Of a stretch of DNA of 64,000 nucleotides, positions 24,765-33,467 are shown one piece after another; the stretch's first letter is position 1, and each line of letters begins with the position of its first letter. Under the pieces are notes generated by a model. It did no database searches. It had not been told where the DNA came from and saw only the letters and a program-made list of their open reading frames with translations. The translations under genes were made by a program, and so were the position numbers. This DNA is from Pyrinomonadaceae bacterium (GTDB lineage Bacteria > Acidobacteriota > Blastocatellia > Pyrinomonadales > Pyrinomonadaceae), in contig DASUNM010000027.1 of NCBI GenBank assembly GCA_036277115.1, forward strand, positions 895,937 through 959,936, read 5' to 3'.

Positions 24765-26075
24765 TCACTCAACTACAGACTCGAGTAACTCAAAGAATTC
24801 GGGAAAAGAGACGCTGACGCACTCAGCATCTTCGATTTCTGTCTCGCCCTCAGCGAGCAGTCCAGCAACCGCGAACGACATCGCGATTCGGTGATCGCCG
24901 CGCGAGTCAATGCGCGCCCCGCGCAAGCGCGTTCGCCCAGCGACACGCAGTCCGTCCTCGAATTCTTCCACCTCCGCGTTCATAGCTCGCAGTCCCGCCA
25001 CTGTCGCGGCGATGCGATCTGATTCCTTCACGCGCAACTCGCGGGCATCGCGTATCTCGATACCGCCAACGAGTTGGGAACCGATGACGGCGAGCAGCGG
25101 CAACTCATCAATCAATCCAGCAATGCGCTCGCCATTAATCATCAATGGCGTGTCCGTCGATTCTTTGGTCGTAAGCGGGCCTTCGACGCGAACGATTCCA
25201 ACCGGCTCGTTGCATTGTTCGCGCATATCCTGAAAGTTGACCGTCAAGCCTGATAACTTAACGACGCTAAGAAATGCGACGCGACTGGGATTAAGTCCGA
25301 CGTTTGCAGTCTCGAGCAACGAACCCTCGAGCAACGCCGCGGCGGCAATGAAATACGCCGCCGAGGAAATGTCGCCCGGAACAAGCACTTCGCGCGCCGT
25401 CAGACTCGCAGGACCCGTTACCGCGGCGAATGTCTGGCCTTCTTTAAACGCATCTCCCTCTTCGACAGTAACACCAAACCAGCGCAGCATTCGTTCGGTG
25501 TGATCACGGGTCGGCGTCTGCTCGGTGACTTTCGTTTGACCCCTGGCGTTAAGACCCGCCAGCAGAATCGCCGACTTAACCTGCGCGCTCGAAACTAGTA
25601 GTTCGTAATCGATCGGTCGCAAAGGATTGCGGCCGCGGATGGTAAGCGGCGGGCGGCCATCGTTCGAATGAATCTCTGCGCCCATCATCCCCAGCGGCTC
25701 AATGATTCGCTGCATCGGCCGCGAGCGCAGCGATTCATCTCCGGTCAAAGTCGTCTCGAAATCCTGTCCCGCGAGAACGCCAGCCAGCAGGCGCATCGTC
25801 GTGCCGCTGTTCCCGCAATCCAGGGGCTCTTTCGGCGCACGTAATCCCCGCGCCCCAACGCCCTTAATAACCAACCCGTCGCTTTTGCGAGCAATTGAAA
25901 CGCCCAGTTGCTCAAGACAGCGCAATGTCGCCGCGCAATCTTCACTCGTCGAAAAGTTCCGGATGAGCGAAGTGCCGTTGGCTAAAGCGGCAATCATCGC
26001 CGCGCGATGGGAAATCGATTTATCGCCCGGCATCTCAAGCTTGCCAACGATTCTTTTGGCGGGATGAATGATCAC
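24765..26075 (-). CDS. aroA: 3-phosphoshikimate 1-carboxyvinyltransferase (EPSP synthase)
   Basis: 436 residues with MPGDKSISHRAAMIAALANG (substrate-binding Lys/Ser/Arg), DCGNSGTTMRLLAGVL (PEP and glyphosate region), KSAILLAGL and the C-terminal GDHRIAMSFAVAGLLA. It transfers enolpyruvate from PEP to shikimate-3-phosphate. Gly in GNSGTTMRLLAG corresponds to the position that sets glyphosate sensitivity in class I/II enzymes, but the class cannot be settled by eye. It is first in the aroA-aroK pair. Confidence 0.96.
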   Translation of the reverse strand: MIIHPAKRIVGKLEMPGDKSISHRAAMIAALANGTSLIRNFSTSEDCAATLRCLEQLGVSIARKSDGLVIKGVGARGLRAPKEPLDCGNSGTTMRLLAGVLAGQDFETTLTGDESLRSRPMQRIIEPLGMMGAEIHSNDGRPPLTIRGRNPLRPIDYELLVSSAQVKSAILLAGLNARGQTKVTEQTPTRDHTERMLRWFGVTVEEGDAFKEGQTFAAVTGPASLTAREVLVPGDISSAAYFIAAAALLEGSLLETANVGLNPSRVAFLSVVKLSGLTVNFQDMREQCNEPVGIVRVEGPLTTKESTDTPLMINGERIAGLIDELPLLAVIGSQLVGGIEIRDARELRVKESDRIAATVAGLRAMNAEVEEFEDGLRVAGRTRLRGARIDSRGDHRIAMSFAVAGLLAEGETEIEDAECVSVSFPEFFELLESVVE

Positions 26076-26119
26076 GAAGGAATCTTAGCGCGTCGTATCG
26101 CGACCCCGAAACAGGCTCA

Positions 26120-26179
26120 AGGTACGCACGCCGCTGGCGTGCTGCTTTTGAATCAAGTGCATGCCGGAGGCGTGCGTAC
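26120..26179. repeat. GGTACGCACGC...GCGTGCGTACC element, intergenic copy
   Basis: Starts GGTACGCACGCCGCTGGCGTGC and ends GGAGGCGTGCGTACC; the outer arms are exact reverse complements over about 11 bp, with about 35 bp inside. It lies between the divergent aroA and anti-sigma kinase genes. Confidence 0.8.
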
Positions 26180-26302
26180 CACGCCAAACTTGCGCGGACA
26201 TTGACACGCGCCCAGCCCGCATGTTACACGTCCGTCTTCCGTTTGCTTTTGAATCGTCAGCAGCCAGAACGCGATTCCCATGGCTGGAGGCCTGTGCCTT
26301 TT

Positions 26303-26716
26303 GTGACCGATCAAACGACTCGACTCGTTTTGCCCAGCCACATTGAGGCTGTTGCTGACGCTGCTGCCGCGGCGGCTGACTTCGCGCGCAATTGTGGGCT
26401 CGCGGACGAAGCAGCTTTTGGCATCGACATGGCTGTGCGCGAAGCCATCACCAACGCGATCGTTCACGGCAACAAGGAAGACGATACGAAACAGGTGGAA
26501 ATGACCCTCAACTGCTCGTCGCAGGCAGTTGAAATCGAAGTCAGCGATCAGGGCGCCGGGTTCGATCCGGTCGCAGTGCCCGACCCCACGGCCGCCGAAA
26601 ATCTGATGAAGACTTCGGGCCGCGGTAACTTCCTGATGCGCAGCTTCATGGATGAAGTCGAGTGGGTGAGCCGGCCCGAGGGGGGGACGATAGTGCGAAT
26701 GGTGAAGAGAGTTTGA
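26303..26716 (+). CDS. anti-sigma serine/threonine kinase, RsbW-like HATPase
   Basis: 137 residues from the GTG at 26303. GGAGG at 26286-26290 could instead serve a GTG at 26294. The open frame extends up to 26201 but that N-terminus looks non-coding. GHKL ATPase motifs are present: the N box MAVREAITNAIVHGN, the G1 box VSDQGAGFDP and the G2-like TSGRGNFLMRSFMDEV. RsbW/SpoIIAB-type kinases hold a sigma factor and phosphorylate an antagonist STAS protein. Two STAS genes follow directly, so this is the switch kinase of that set. Confidence 0.87.
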   Translation: MTDQTTRLVLPSHIEAVADAAAAAADFARNCGLADEAAFGIDMAVREAITNAIVHGNKEDDTKQVEMTLNCSSQAVEIEVSDQGAGFDPVAVPDPTAAENLMKTSGRGNFLMRSFMDEVEWVSRPEGGTIVRMVKRV

Positions 26717-26826
26717 TATTTGATTTTGTACTTTTGATGGCGCCCGAATGCGGGAACTTATCCGTGACGGTGGAATCAAAAGTCCGCAATCAGAAATCGA
26801 AAACTTTTCGGGAGACTCTTTGAATC

Positions 26827-27174
26827 ATGGCAGAGCTTAACATCCGCGAACGACAAGCCGGCGACGTGACAGTGCTGGATATGGACGGGCGAATCACCAT
26901 CGGCGATGGCAGTATCGCGCTGCGCAGCGCCGTGCGTCGTTTACTCGAAGAGCAAAAGAAAAAGATTCTGCTGAACCTGGCCGGCGTCGGTTACATCGAT
27001 TCAAGCGGCATCGGCGAGCTGGTTTCCAGCTACACGGCCATCAACAAGGAAGGCGGCCAGCTTAAGCTGCTCAGCCTGACCCAGAAACTTCAGGACCTGC
27101 TCACTATCACGAAGCTGCTCACCGTCTTTGACGCGTACGACGAAGAAGCGGAAGCGCTCAGCAACTTCAAGTAA
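26827..27174 (+). CDS. STAS-domain anti-sigma factor antagonist (first of a tandem pair)
   Basis: 115 residues, a single STAS domain. The switch serine sits in YIDSSGIGEL at about residues 57-66, where SpoIIAA/RsbV is phosphorylated by its kinase. The unphosphorylated form would bind the RsbW-like kinase and free the sigma factor. It starts 110 bp after the kinase gene, across an imperfect repeat spacer, and is about 65% alike by eye to the next gene. No sigma factor is in the window. Confidence 0.92.
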   Translation: MAELNIRERQAGDVTVLDMDGRITIGDGSIALRSAVRRLLEEQKKKILLNLAGVGYIDSSGIGELVSSYTAINKEGGQLKLLSLTQKLQDLLTITKLLTVFDAYDEEAEALSNFK

Positions 27175-27234
27175 GCATAAACCCGCGCCAGTGATCGAAT
27201 CACTGCCGCGAACCCACGAAAGACGGAGATTGAC

Positions 27235-27582
27235 ATGGCTCAACTAGACATCAAACAACGCCAGGCGGGCGACGTAACTATTTTGGATCTCGATGGCGAA
27301 GTGCGCATCGGCGACAGCAGCACTGCACTTCGCAGCGCGATTCGCAATTTGGTTGCCGGTGGGAATCAGAAGCTTTTACTGAATCTGAAAGGCGTCCGGT
27401 ACATCGATTCCAGCGGCATCGGCGAACTGATCGCGAACTACACCACGGTGGGACGCGGCGGCGGCCAACTTAAGCTTCTGAATCTGACGGAGAAAGTCCA
27501 GGATCTGCTGGTCATCACTAAGCTGCTCACCGTCTTCGACGTGTATGACAACGAAGCCGACGCGCTCAGCAGCTTTAAATAA
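27235..27582 (+). CDS. STAS-domain anti-sigma factor antagonist (second of the pair)
   Basis: 115 residues, the same length and frame as the gene before. YIDSSGIGEL and TKLLTVFDVYDNE(A)DALSSFK match it closely, so the pair arose by tandem duplication. It differs in the first half (IRNLVAGGNQKLLLNLKG), the part expected to contact the partner kinase, so the two may serve different partners or signals. It is last in the set, ending 24 bp before an intrinsic terminator. Confidence 0.92.
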   Translation: MAQLDIKQRQAGDVTILDLDGEVRIGDSSTALRSAIRNLVAGGNQKLLLNLKGVRYIDSSGIGELIANYTTVGRGGGQLKLLNLTEKVQDLLVITKLLTVFDVYDNEADALSSFK

Positions 27583-27606
27583 CCCATCTACAACTCGCGT
27601 TTAATC

Positions 27607-27640
27607 ACGGCCCTGCGTTCGCGCCGGGCCGTTTTGTTTT
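27607..27640 (+). terminator. intrinsic terminator of the partner-switch operon
   Basis: ACGGCCC (27607-27613) pairs with GGGCCGT (27626-27632) across a 12-nt loop, then TTTTGTTTT. It lies 24 bp past the second STAS stop. Confidence 0.88.
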
Positions 27641-27646
27641 CCCATA

Positions 27647-27745
27647 GTCCGTCGTCAGGTGTCCGTTGTCAGTTGTTTCCACGATCGAATCGAATCAAAA
27701 CGTCGCAATAACTCGTCTGGCAACTGGCAACTGACAACTGACAGA
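27647..27745. repeat. iterated-word inverted repeat, word CAACTGA
   Basis: Left arm 27647-27675 has GTCGTCAGGTG / CCGTTGTCAGTTG words. Right arm 27716-27745 has the inverse iterated about four times (GGCAACTG, GACAACTGAC). Between them lie 40 bp. A CTCTGTGGC half element (27750-27781) follows. It separates the STAS terminator from the TPM gene. Confidence 0.85.
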
Positions 27746-27799
27746 CAGGTTCATCTGTGGCTTGGTGTCTCTGTGGCTTGTGCTAGACTGCCGCGACCG

Positions 27800-28426
27800 A
27801 TGAAGCGGAAGTTCGACAAAGACGCCAGCGAACGCATCGCTAACGCCGTCGCTGAAATCGAGAAGAACACGGACGCGGAACTCGTGATCGTCATTCGGGC
27901 GAGGTCGAGTTCATATCGTCATGCCGATTATTTGTGTGGCGCCATCCTCGCATTTCTCGGTCTGCTGTTCGCACTGTTCTCGCCTTTTGTGATTCCTGCG
28001 ATTGTGGTGCCCATCGACGTCGCCCTGATGTTTGTTATCGGCGCCTTTGTCTCATCCCGCAGTCCGTCTTTTCAGCGCTTACTAACGTCGAAGAAGTCTC
28101 GCGCCGCCAGCGCGCGCCAGGGCGCCGCGGCGATGTTCTACGAGGCGGGTATCGCGAACACCAAAGCGGAAAACGGCCTGCTCGTTTACGTTTCCCTGCT
28201 CGAAGAACAAATTGAAGTGATCGCGGATCGCGGCATCCTGAAAGCCATGCCACCGTTGCCGTGGAACACAGAGCTTCATGAGCTGAAAGCACTGGCTCGA
28301 CACTGCGATCCGGAAAAACTTATTCAGTCATTGCGCAAACTCGGTGCTCTACTCGCCGCGCATCTCCCTTGTACCGGCGAAAATCCTAATGAACTGGTGG
28401 ACGGCCCACGCATCGAATTGAAATGA
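27800..28426 (+). CDS. TPM-domain (YgcG/Psb32-like) membrane protein
   Basis: 208 residues from the ATG at 27800. The frame is open further upstream, but only through the repeat array. Residues about 1-35 begin a TPM fold (ASERIANAVAEIEKNTDAELVIVI), interrupted by a two-helix membrane hairpin (about residues 45-90). The TPM core then resumes (AGIANTKAENGLLVYVSLLEEQIEVIADRGI). TPM domains are linked to photosystem repair in plants and to a poorly known envelope role in bacteria. It overlaps the Tim44-like gene by four bases, a pairing that implies joint function. Confidence 0.82.
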   Translation: MKRKFDKDASERIANAVAEIEKNTDAELVIVIRARSSSYRHADYLCGAILAFLGLLFALFSPFVIPAIVVPIDVALMFVIGAFVSSRSPSFQRLLTSKKSRAASARQGAAAMFYEAGIANTKAENGLLVYVSLLEEQIEVIADRGILKAMPPLPWNTELHELKALARHCDPEKLIQSLRKLGALLAAHLPCTGENPNELVDGPRIELK

Positions 28427-29991
28427 AGCGGCTCAAATCTGGAACGTGGAATTTGAAAACAGGTCGCTTCACGATCGGCGCGGTGTCGTTTGTGTTTGCC
28501 GCAATGACGCTCGCGGTGTTCGCCACTGAAGCACTCGCGCGGGTTGGCGGCGGCGGCGGCTACGGCGGCGGCGGAGGTGGAGGTGACGGCGACGGTGAAG
28601 GGCTCGGCGTCATCATCTATCTGATTTTCCGGTTGCTGCTTTGGTTGACGATTGAGCATCCCGCGATTGGAATTCCGCTCGACATCATCGTGATCTGCGC
28701 GGTCATCTATTGGTTTGCCAGACGCTCAAAAAAACCAGCTTCGGTCGTTTCTTCTTCACCGGTACTCGGCTTATCAACTGGTCCTGGCGGACGGCCACAG
28801 CAGGACATTCAGCGCGCTTTCAATCAGCTACGACGCTTTGATCCGAACTTTTCGGAAATCATTTTTACCGATTTCTGTTACGCGCTTTACGGCCGTGCGC
28901 ACGACGCGCGGGGCAAAGGCAAAGCCGCGCTCGATGACCTTTCGCCGTATTTGTCAGACGCGGCGCGCGGCGCGCTATTGCAATTAAACTCGCCCCAACT
29001 CAAAGCCGTGCAGGGCGTCATCGTGGGCGCGATGGTGGTTGCCGACGTGCGCGGCCTCACGACGCCCACTGTCGAAATGAGCGTTGAATTCGAAGCGAAC
29101 TATACCGAGTTCACGCCGCGCGACGGTGATCCCCGCGGCGAGATGGCGTACTACGTTCGCGAGCGTTGGGAGTTCGAGCGCAAACGCGATTTGCTTTCGC
29201 CGCCACCCGGGGAAGCGACCGCGCTGCACTGCCCCAGTTGCGGCGCGCCTTTGCAGAAAGACACCAACGGCGCGTGCGCTTTCTGCCACACGAAAGTCGA
29301 AAGCGGCGAGTTTCAATGGTACGTGCGTAACGTGCGCACGCTGGGTCGCGAAGCGCGGGGCCCGCTGCTCACTTCGAATGTTCCTGAGGTCGGGACACTT
29401 AACCCGACCATCATGCAGCCGAACTTTCCACACGTCCGCGCCGCCTTCGAGCAAAACAATCCAACCTTCAAATGGGCGGAGTTCCAGGCCCGCGCGCGCA
29501 TGATTTTCAACGAATTGCAGGACGCTTGGTCGTCTTTGAATTGGGAGCGCGCCCGACCGCACGAGACGGACAACATTTTCCAGATGCACCAGTACTGGAT
29601 TGAGGCTTACCGGCGCCAGAAACTTCGCAACGTACTCGAGCGGTATCAAATTACCGGGATGCAGCCCACCAAGATCAAACAGGACAATTTTTATCAATCG
29701 GTCACGCTGCGGATTTTCGCCGAAGGTTATGATTACACCATCAACGAAAGCGGCCAGGTCGTCGCGGGCTCACGAACAAATTTGCGGAAATGGAGTGAAT
29801 ATTGGACTTTTATTCGCAACAGCAAAGCCACCCCAGCCGCGGCCCGCGCCGATCTAAACTGTCCAAATTGCGGCGCGCCGTTGAAGGTAAATGCCACCGG
29901 CATCTGCGAATTCTGCGGTGGAAAAATCACTTCCGGCGAATTCGATTGGGTGCTTTCGAAGATTGAGCAGGATGAAAGCTACGCCGGTTAA
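28423..29991 (+). CDS. Tim44-like domain protein with Gly-rich segment and two zinc ribbons
   Basis: 522 residues. An N-terminal signal or anchor helix (about 20-40) is followed by a Gly run (GGGGGYGGGGGGGDGDGEG), then a membrane segment (LGVIIYLIFRLLLWLTI and IPLDIIVICAVIYWF). A Tim44-like domain (FSEIIFTDFCYALYGRAH...) then spans about residues 125-260, with a second similar domain near 350-470. Zinc ribbons CPSCGAPL...CAFCHTKV (about 269-290) and CPNCGAPL...CEFCGGKI (about 480-500) follow each. The duplication of domain plus ribbon looks internal. Function unknown; it is coupled to the TPM gene by an ATGA overlap. Confidence 0.83.
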   Translation: MKRLKSGTWNLKTGRFTIGAVSFVFAAMTLAVFATEALARVGGGGGYGGGGGGGDGDGEGLGVIIYLIFRLLLWLTIEHPAIGIPLDIIVICAVIYWFARRSKKPASVVSSSPVLGLSTGPGGRPQQDIQRAFNQLRRFDPNFSEIIFTDFCYALYGRAHDARGKGKAALDDLSPYLSDAARGALLQLNSPQLKAVQGVIVGAMVVADVRGLTTPTVEMSVEFEANYTEFTPRDGDPRGEMAYYVRERWEFERKRDLLSPPPGEATALHCPSCGAPLQKDTNGACAFCHTKVESGEFQWYVRNVRTLGREARGPLLTSNVPEVGTLNPTIMQPNFPHVRAAFEQNNPTFKWAEFQARARMIFNELQDAWSSLNWERARPHETDNIFQMHQYWIEAYRRQKLRNVLERYQITGMQPTKIKQDNFYQSVTLRIFAEGYDYTINESGQVVAGSRTNLRKWSEYWTFIRNSKATPAAARADLNCPNCGAPLKVNATGICEFCGGKITSGEFDWVLSKIEQDESYAG

Positions 29992-30042
29992 GTGGTTTTG
30001 GCCCAGCTTTTGCTCTGGTCCAAATGTCACGACGCAGAAAGC

Positions 30043-30072
30043 TTGACGCGTCTCAACTGGCCTTGCTATTCT
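30043..30072 (+). promoter_or_regulatory. sigma-70 promoter for carD
   Basis: TTGACG (30043-30048, 5 of 6) and TATTCT (30067-30072, 4 of 6) with an 18-bp spacer, giving a leader of about 118 nt before the carD start. Confidence 0.6.
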
Positions 30073-30197
30073 CCAGTCAGTTCACGGACAACTCGGTTCA
30101 AGAACACCCGATCGGTTTATTGTCTCGCATAACTTTCGGTTCCTAGCCGCGCAATGCGACTTACCTTGGTGACGTTTCAAACTCTGGAGGTGTAAAG

Positions 30198-30752
30198 GTG
30201 GGCTTCAAGGTCGGCCAGAAGGTTGTTTACCCAAATCACGGTATCGGTACCATCGAGCAAATCGAGCAGAAACAAATCGGTGCGACAGCGCTCCCGTTTT
30301 ACACGCTCCGGCTCGCAGCTACGAATACCCTCGTATTAGTCCCTGTGACCAACGCCACGGAAGTCGGTCTGCGTAAGCCGATTACGACGTTGGAGTGCGA
30401 CACGCTTTTCCAAACGTTGAGTTCAGACTTTGCCACCCCGCCGCATGATTGGAAAGATCGGTTTAAGGATTTTTCCGAGAAGATGCGCACCGGCAACATT
30501 TTTGAAGTCGCCGAAGTCTTAAAGCACCTCAACTATTTGAGTCACAGCAAACCCCTTTCGTTCCGCGAGCAGCGGATGCTTGAGCGCGCACATTACCTCG
30601 TCGTTTCTGAACTCGCGGCTGTTTGCCGTCAGCCCGAGTGCAACATCGAGCCGCGCGTGAATGACGCATTGGCCCAGGCGTGTTCGCGCCACGATGGTAA
30701 ATCGAACGGCAACGGCAACCTGCGGCGGGCGGTCGCAGCCGGCGCTCACTGA
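30198..30752 (+). CDS. carD: CarD-family transcriptional regulator
   Basis: 184 residues. The N-terminal Tudor-like RNA-polymerase-interaction domain reads KVGQKVVYPNHGIGTIEQIEQKQIG...FYTLRL, followed by the helical DNA-minor-groove domain (KDRFKDFSEKMRTGNIFEVAEVLKHL). It ends in a poorly conserved tail. CarD binds the RNA polymerase beta subunit and stabilises open complexes, often at rRNA promoters. The start is GTG with GGAGG 7 nt upstream. A strong terminator follows, so it is a single-gene unit. Confidence 0.93.
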   Translation: MGFKVGQKVVYPNHGIGTIEQIEQKQIGATALPFYTLRLAATNTLVLVPVTNATEVGLRKPITTLECDTLFQTLSSDFATPPHDWKDRFKDFSEKMRTGNIFEVAEVLKHLNYLSHSKPLSFREQRMLERAHYLVVSELAAVCRQPECNIEPRVNDALAQACSRHDGKSNGNGNLRRAVAAGAH

Positions 30753-30776
30753 TCTTCCAGGTTAGTCTTCAGGGAA

Positions 30777-30814
30777 GCGCGCAGCCCCACAGTTTCGGGA
30801 CTGCGTGCTTTTTT
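30777..30814 (+). terminator. intrinsic terminator after carD
   Basis: GCGCGCAG-CCCC and GGGA-CTGCGTGC form an imperfect stem (about 10 pairs) with a short loop, then six T residues (30809-30814). Confidence 0.85.
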
Positions 30815-30862
30815 CTGCCGTGATATCATGCTGGAAAACTGTTACTCCTGATTACGATTACG

Positions 30863-32287
30863 ATGGACGATCCTGCTAGTAGTTTCCTCGCCTTGTTTGC
30901 TGCCGACGCCCAGTCGGAGTCCAGCCTCTTCGGGATAGCGCTCAAGTTCGCGGCGGTTCTTTTCTTCTTAATCATAAACGCGTTTTTTGTGGGCGCTGAG
31001 TTTGCGCTAATTGCCGTTCGTCGCCCGCGTCTGGAAGCTCGCGCCGCCGCCGGGAGTAAGTCCGCCCAATCGGCACTTCGCTTGCTCGACGATCCGACGC
31101 TCTTCATCAACGCATCGCAACTGGGAATCACCATTGCCTCGCTGGTCCTGGGCGCGCTGGGGGAACCGGCCTTTGCCGCATTGATAGAACCACTTGCCCT
31201 GAGCATCACGCCGCAACCGCAGGCTGCCTACCTGGCCCATCTCATCGCGATGGTCATCGCGTTGTCGCTGATGACCTTCCTGCACATGGTGCTGGGCGAG
31301 TTGTTGCCAAAAATGATCGCACTCGAACGTGCCGAAGCACTGGCGTTGTTTTCTTCACGGACGCTGGAAATTTTTGCCCGATTATTTCGTGCGCCGCTTT
31401 GGATTTTTAATCGGACCGGCGCCGGGCTCGCACGGCTCTTCGGATTGAAGTCGTCATTGCACCACACGGCCGTGTACAGCGAGGAAGAACTGCGCCAGCT
31501 CGTGGATATTTCCCGCGAGAGCGGTCACCTGCGCGCCGAAGAGCGGCGCTTGATCCATCGCGTCTTCGAATTTTCCGACACCCTCGTGCGCGAAGCGATG
31601 GTGCCACGCACTGAGATGGCCGCCATCTCAATCGATTGCTCGCTTGAAGACATTCGCGACGCCTTCCAAAAGCACGGTTATTCGCGGCTGCCGGTTTATG
31701 ACGGCAAGCTGGACAACGTCGCCGGCTTCATTCACAGCAAGGACCTGATGCCATTCCTGCTGAAGCCTGAAGCGTTTCGGCTCGAATACGTTTTGCAGCC
31801 GCCGATGTACATCGTGGACACGGCGCGCCTCGAAGCTGTTCTGCGACAGATGCAGACGGCCAAATCACACTTCGGCTTTGTCGTCGATGAACACGGCGGG
31901 ATTGAAGGCATCATCACGCTCGAGGATTTGCTGGAAGAGATCGTCGGCGACATTTCTGATGAGCATGACGAGGAAGTCAACGAGCAAATCACGAAAGTGG
32001 ATGACCGCACGTATTTGCTCGACGGCGCACTCGCGGTGCGAGATCTAAACAAACGCCTGAAGGCGGCGCTGCCTGAATCCGAAAGCTACATCACGATTGG
32101 CGGGTTTCTCATGACTGAAGTCGGACATGTCCCGCAACCCGGAGAAATGATCGAGCATGACGGCCTCAAGTTTCACGTCGAGAAAGTTGAACGAAGGCGA
32201 GTGCTGCGAGTGAAACTGGAATTACTTGAGAAGCGCGACGAAATGAAATCAGAAGATGCGGGCGGGTCGGAAAGCGCGCCGGCTTAA
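30863..32287 (+). CDS. CNNM/CorC-HlyC family transporter-associated protein
   Basis: 474 residues in the standard layout: CNNM (DUF21) membrane domain with about four helices to residue 205 (LKFAAVLFFLIINAFFVGAEFALIAVRR; SQLGITIASLVLGALGEPAF; the HMVLGELLPKMIAL motif). Two CBS domains follow (about 215-345; VPRTEMAAISID, FGFVVDEHGGIEGIITLEDLLEEIVGDI), then a CorC_HlyC domain at the C-terminus. These proteins are linked to Mg2+ or Co2+ efflux and metal resistance; the hemolysin label is historical. It is monocistronic and faces egtD convergently with a 12-bp gap. Confidence 0.93.
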   Translation: MDDPASSFLALFAADAQSESSLFGIALKFAAVLFFLIINAFFVGAEFALIAVRRPRLEARAAAGSKSAQSALRLLDDPTLFINASQLGITIASLVLGALGEPAFAALIEPLALSITPQPQAAYLAHLIAMVIALSLMTFLHMVLGELLPKMIALERAEALALFSSRTLEIFARLFRAPLWIFNRTGAGLARLFGLKSSLHHTAVYSEEELRQLVDISRESGHLRAEERRLIHRVFEFSDTLVREAMVPRTEMAAISIDCSLEDIRDAFQKHGYSRLPVYDGKLDNVAGFIHSKDLMPFLLKPEAFRLEYVLQPPMYIVDTARLEAVLRQMQTAKSHFGFVVDEHGGIEGIITLEDLLEEIVGDISDEHDEEVNEQITKVDDRTYLLDGALAVRDLNKRLKAALPESESYITIGGFLMTEVGHVPQPGEMIEHDGLKFHVEKVERRRVLRVKLELLEKRDEMKSEDAGGSESAPA

Positions 32288-32299
32288 TCTATTCGACAT

Positions 32300-33301
32300 T
32301 TATTCGACGGCGACAAAGAGATTGCTGCTAAACCGTTTCGCTTCATCGAACCATGTTTGCTCGCGCACGAATCCTGTCTGCTGCGCGAGGGACGAAAGCT
32401 CTTCCAGATCGTACTTGTAAGCGTTCTCCATATGAATGCGCTCGCCTGCTTCCAGCGTGAAAGACAAATCAAGACCGGGAATTGTCACGGACTGCTGGCG
32501 TAGACTCTCGAGATAAACATCGATCCGTCCCTCGGCGTCGTTGTAGACCGACCTCAAACCAAACGCCCACAAGTCAAAGTCAGCCCCAAACTCGCGGTTG
32601 ATGCGCGCTAACTGATTCAGAATGAAAGCGCGCGTCACTCCCAGTGAATCGTTGTAGGCGCGTTCGAGCGTCTCTCGATCCTTTTTCAGATCAGCGCCCA
32701 GAAGCAACGCGTCGCCTGGGCGCAATCCCCGGCGAATCGTGCGCAGAAATGTTGAAGCGTCGGGCTTTTCAAAGTTGCCGATGTTTGAGCCGAGAAAAAG
32801 CACCAGCGCGCGTCCATGTGCCGGCGGCTTGAGCGCCGCCAGCCCGTCAAAGTAATCCGCGGCGTAAGCTTCGATCTGCAAGGTCGGATACGCCTGAAGT
32901 AAAGTGTGCGAACTCTCTTCCAAAGCGGAAGGCGAAATGTCGATGGGAACAAACAGCAGCGTCGGCTGAATCCTGAGCAACGCCTCGATCACCCGGCGCG
33001 TCTTTTCGGCACTGCCGCTGCCGAGTTCAATCAAGGTCTGACAGTCAGGAACCGAACTTACGATTTCATCGGAATGCCGCGTGAGTATCTCAGTCTCGGC
33101 GCGCGTGGGATAGTACTCTTCAACCTGACAGATTGCTTCGAACAGTTTCGAACCGAGCGCATCGTACAGGAACTTTGGGAAAAGCTGTTTCGGCTTTGCG
33201 GAAAGCCCATCACGCACGTCGCGCGCGAAGTCCGCGTGCCCCTTTTGTTTCTTCAGATCGTGAACAACAAATCTGCGGGAGGACGGTTGCGGTTGCGACA
33301 T
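32300..33301 (-). CDS. egtD: L-histidine N-alpha-methyltransferase
   Basis: 333 residues matching EgtD: N-terminal FARDVRDGLSAKPKQLFPKFLYDALGSKLFEAICQVEEYYPTR, motif I LIELGSGSAEKTRRVIEAL, FLGSNIGNF, and the C-terminal MENAYKYDLEELSSLAQQTGF region that binds histidine. EgtD makes hercynine (trimethyl-histidine), the first step to ergothioneine. The usual partner egtB, the sulfoxide synthase, is not in the window, so this is an unlinked copy. Confidence 0.93.
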   Translation of the reverse strand: MSQPQPSSRRFVVHDLKKQKGHADFARDVRDGLSAKPKQLFPKFLYDALGSKLFEAICQVEEYYPTRAETEILTRHSDEIVSSVPDCQTLIELGSGSAEKTRRVIEALLRIQPTLLFVPIDISPSALEESSHTLLQAYPTLQIEAYAADYFDGLAALKPPAHGRALVLFLGSNIGNFEKPDASTFLRTIRRGLRPGDALLLGADLKKDRETLERAYNDSLGVTRAFILNQLARINREFGADFDLWAFGLRSVYNDAEGRIDVYLESLRQQSVTIPGLDLSFTLEAGERIHMENAYKYDLEELSSLAQQTGFVREQTWFDEAKRFSSNLFVAVE

Positions 33302-33467
33302 CGGATATCTCGGCGGCCCCGCTTCAGCGGTTCAGGGTTGGCTTACCATGCGAAACAACGGTGGAGGCTTTTTACGGGTGCGAATTATACGCCGCGGATG
33401 GAAGAAACAAAAAGGAGCAGCCAAGCATGATGCTCAACTGCTCCGTAAGTGCTTGTTGCGGTTCAGT

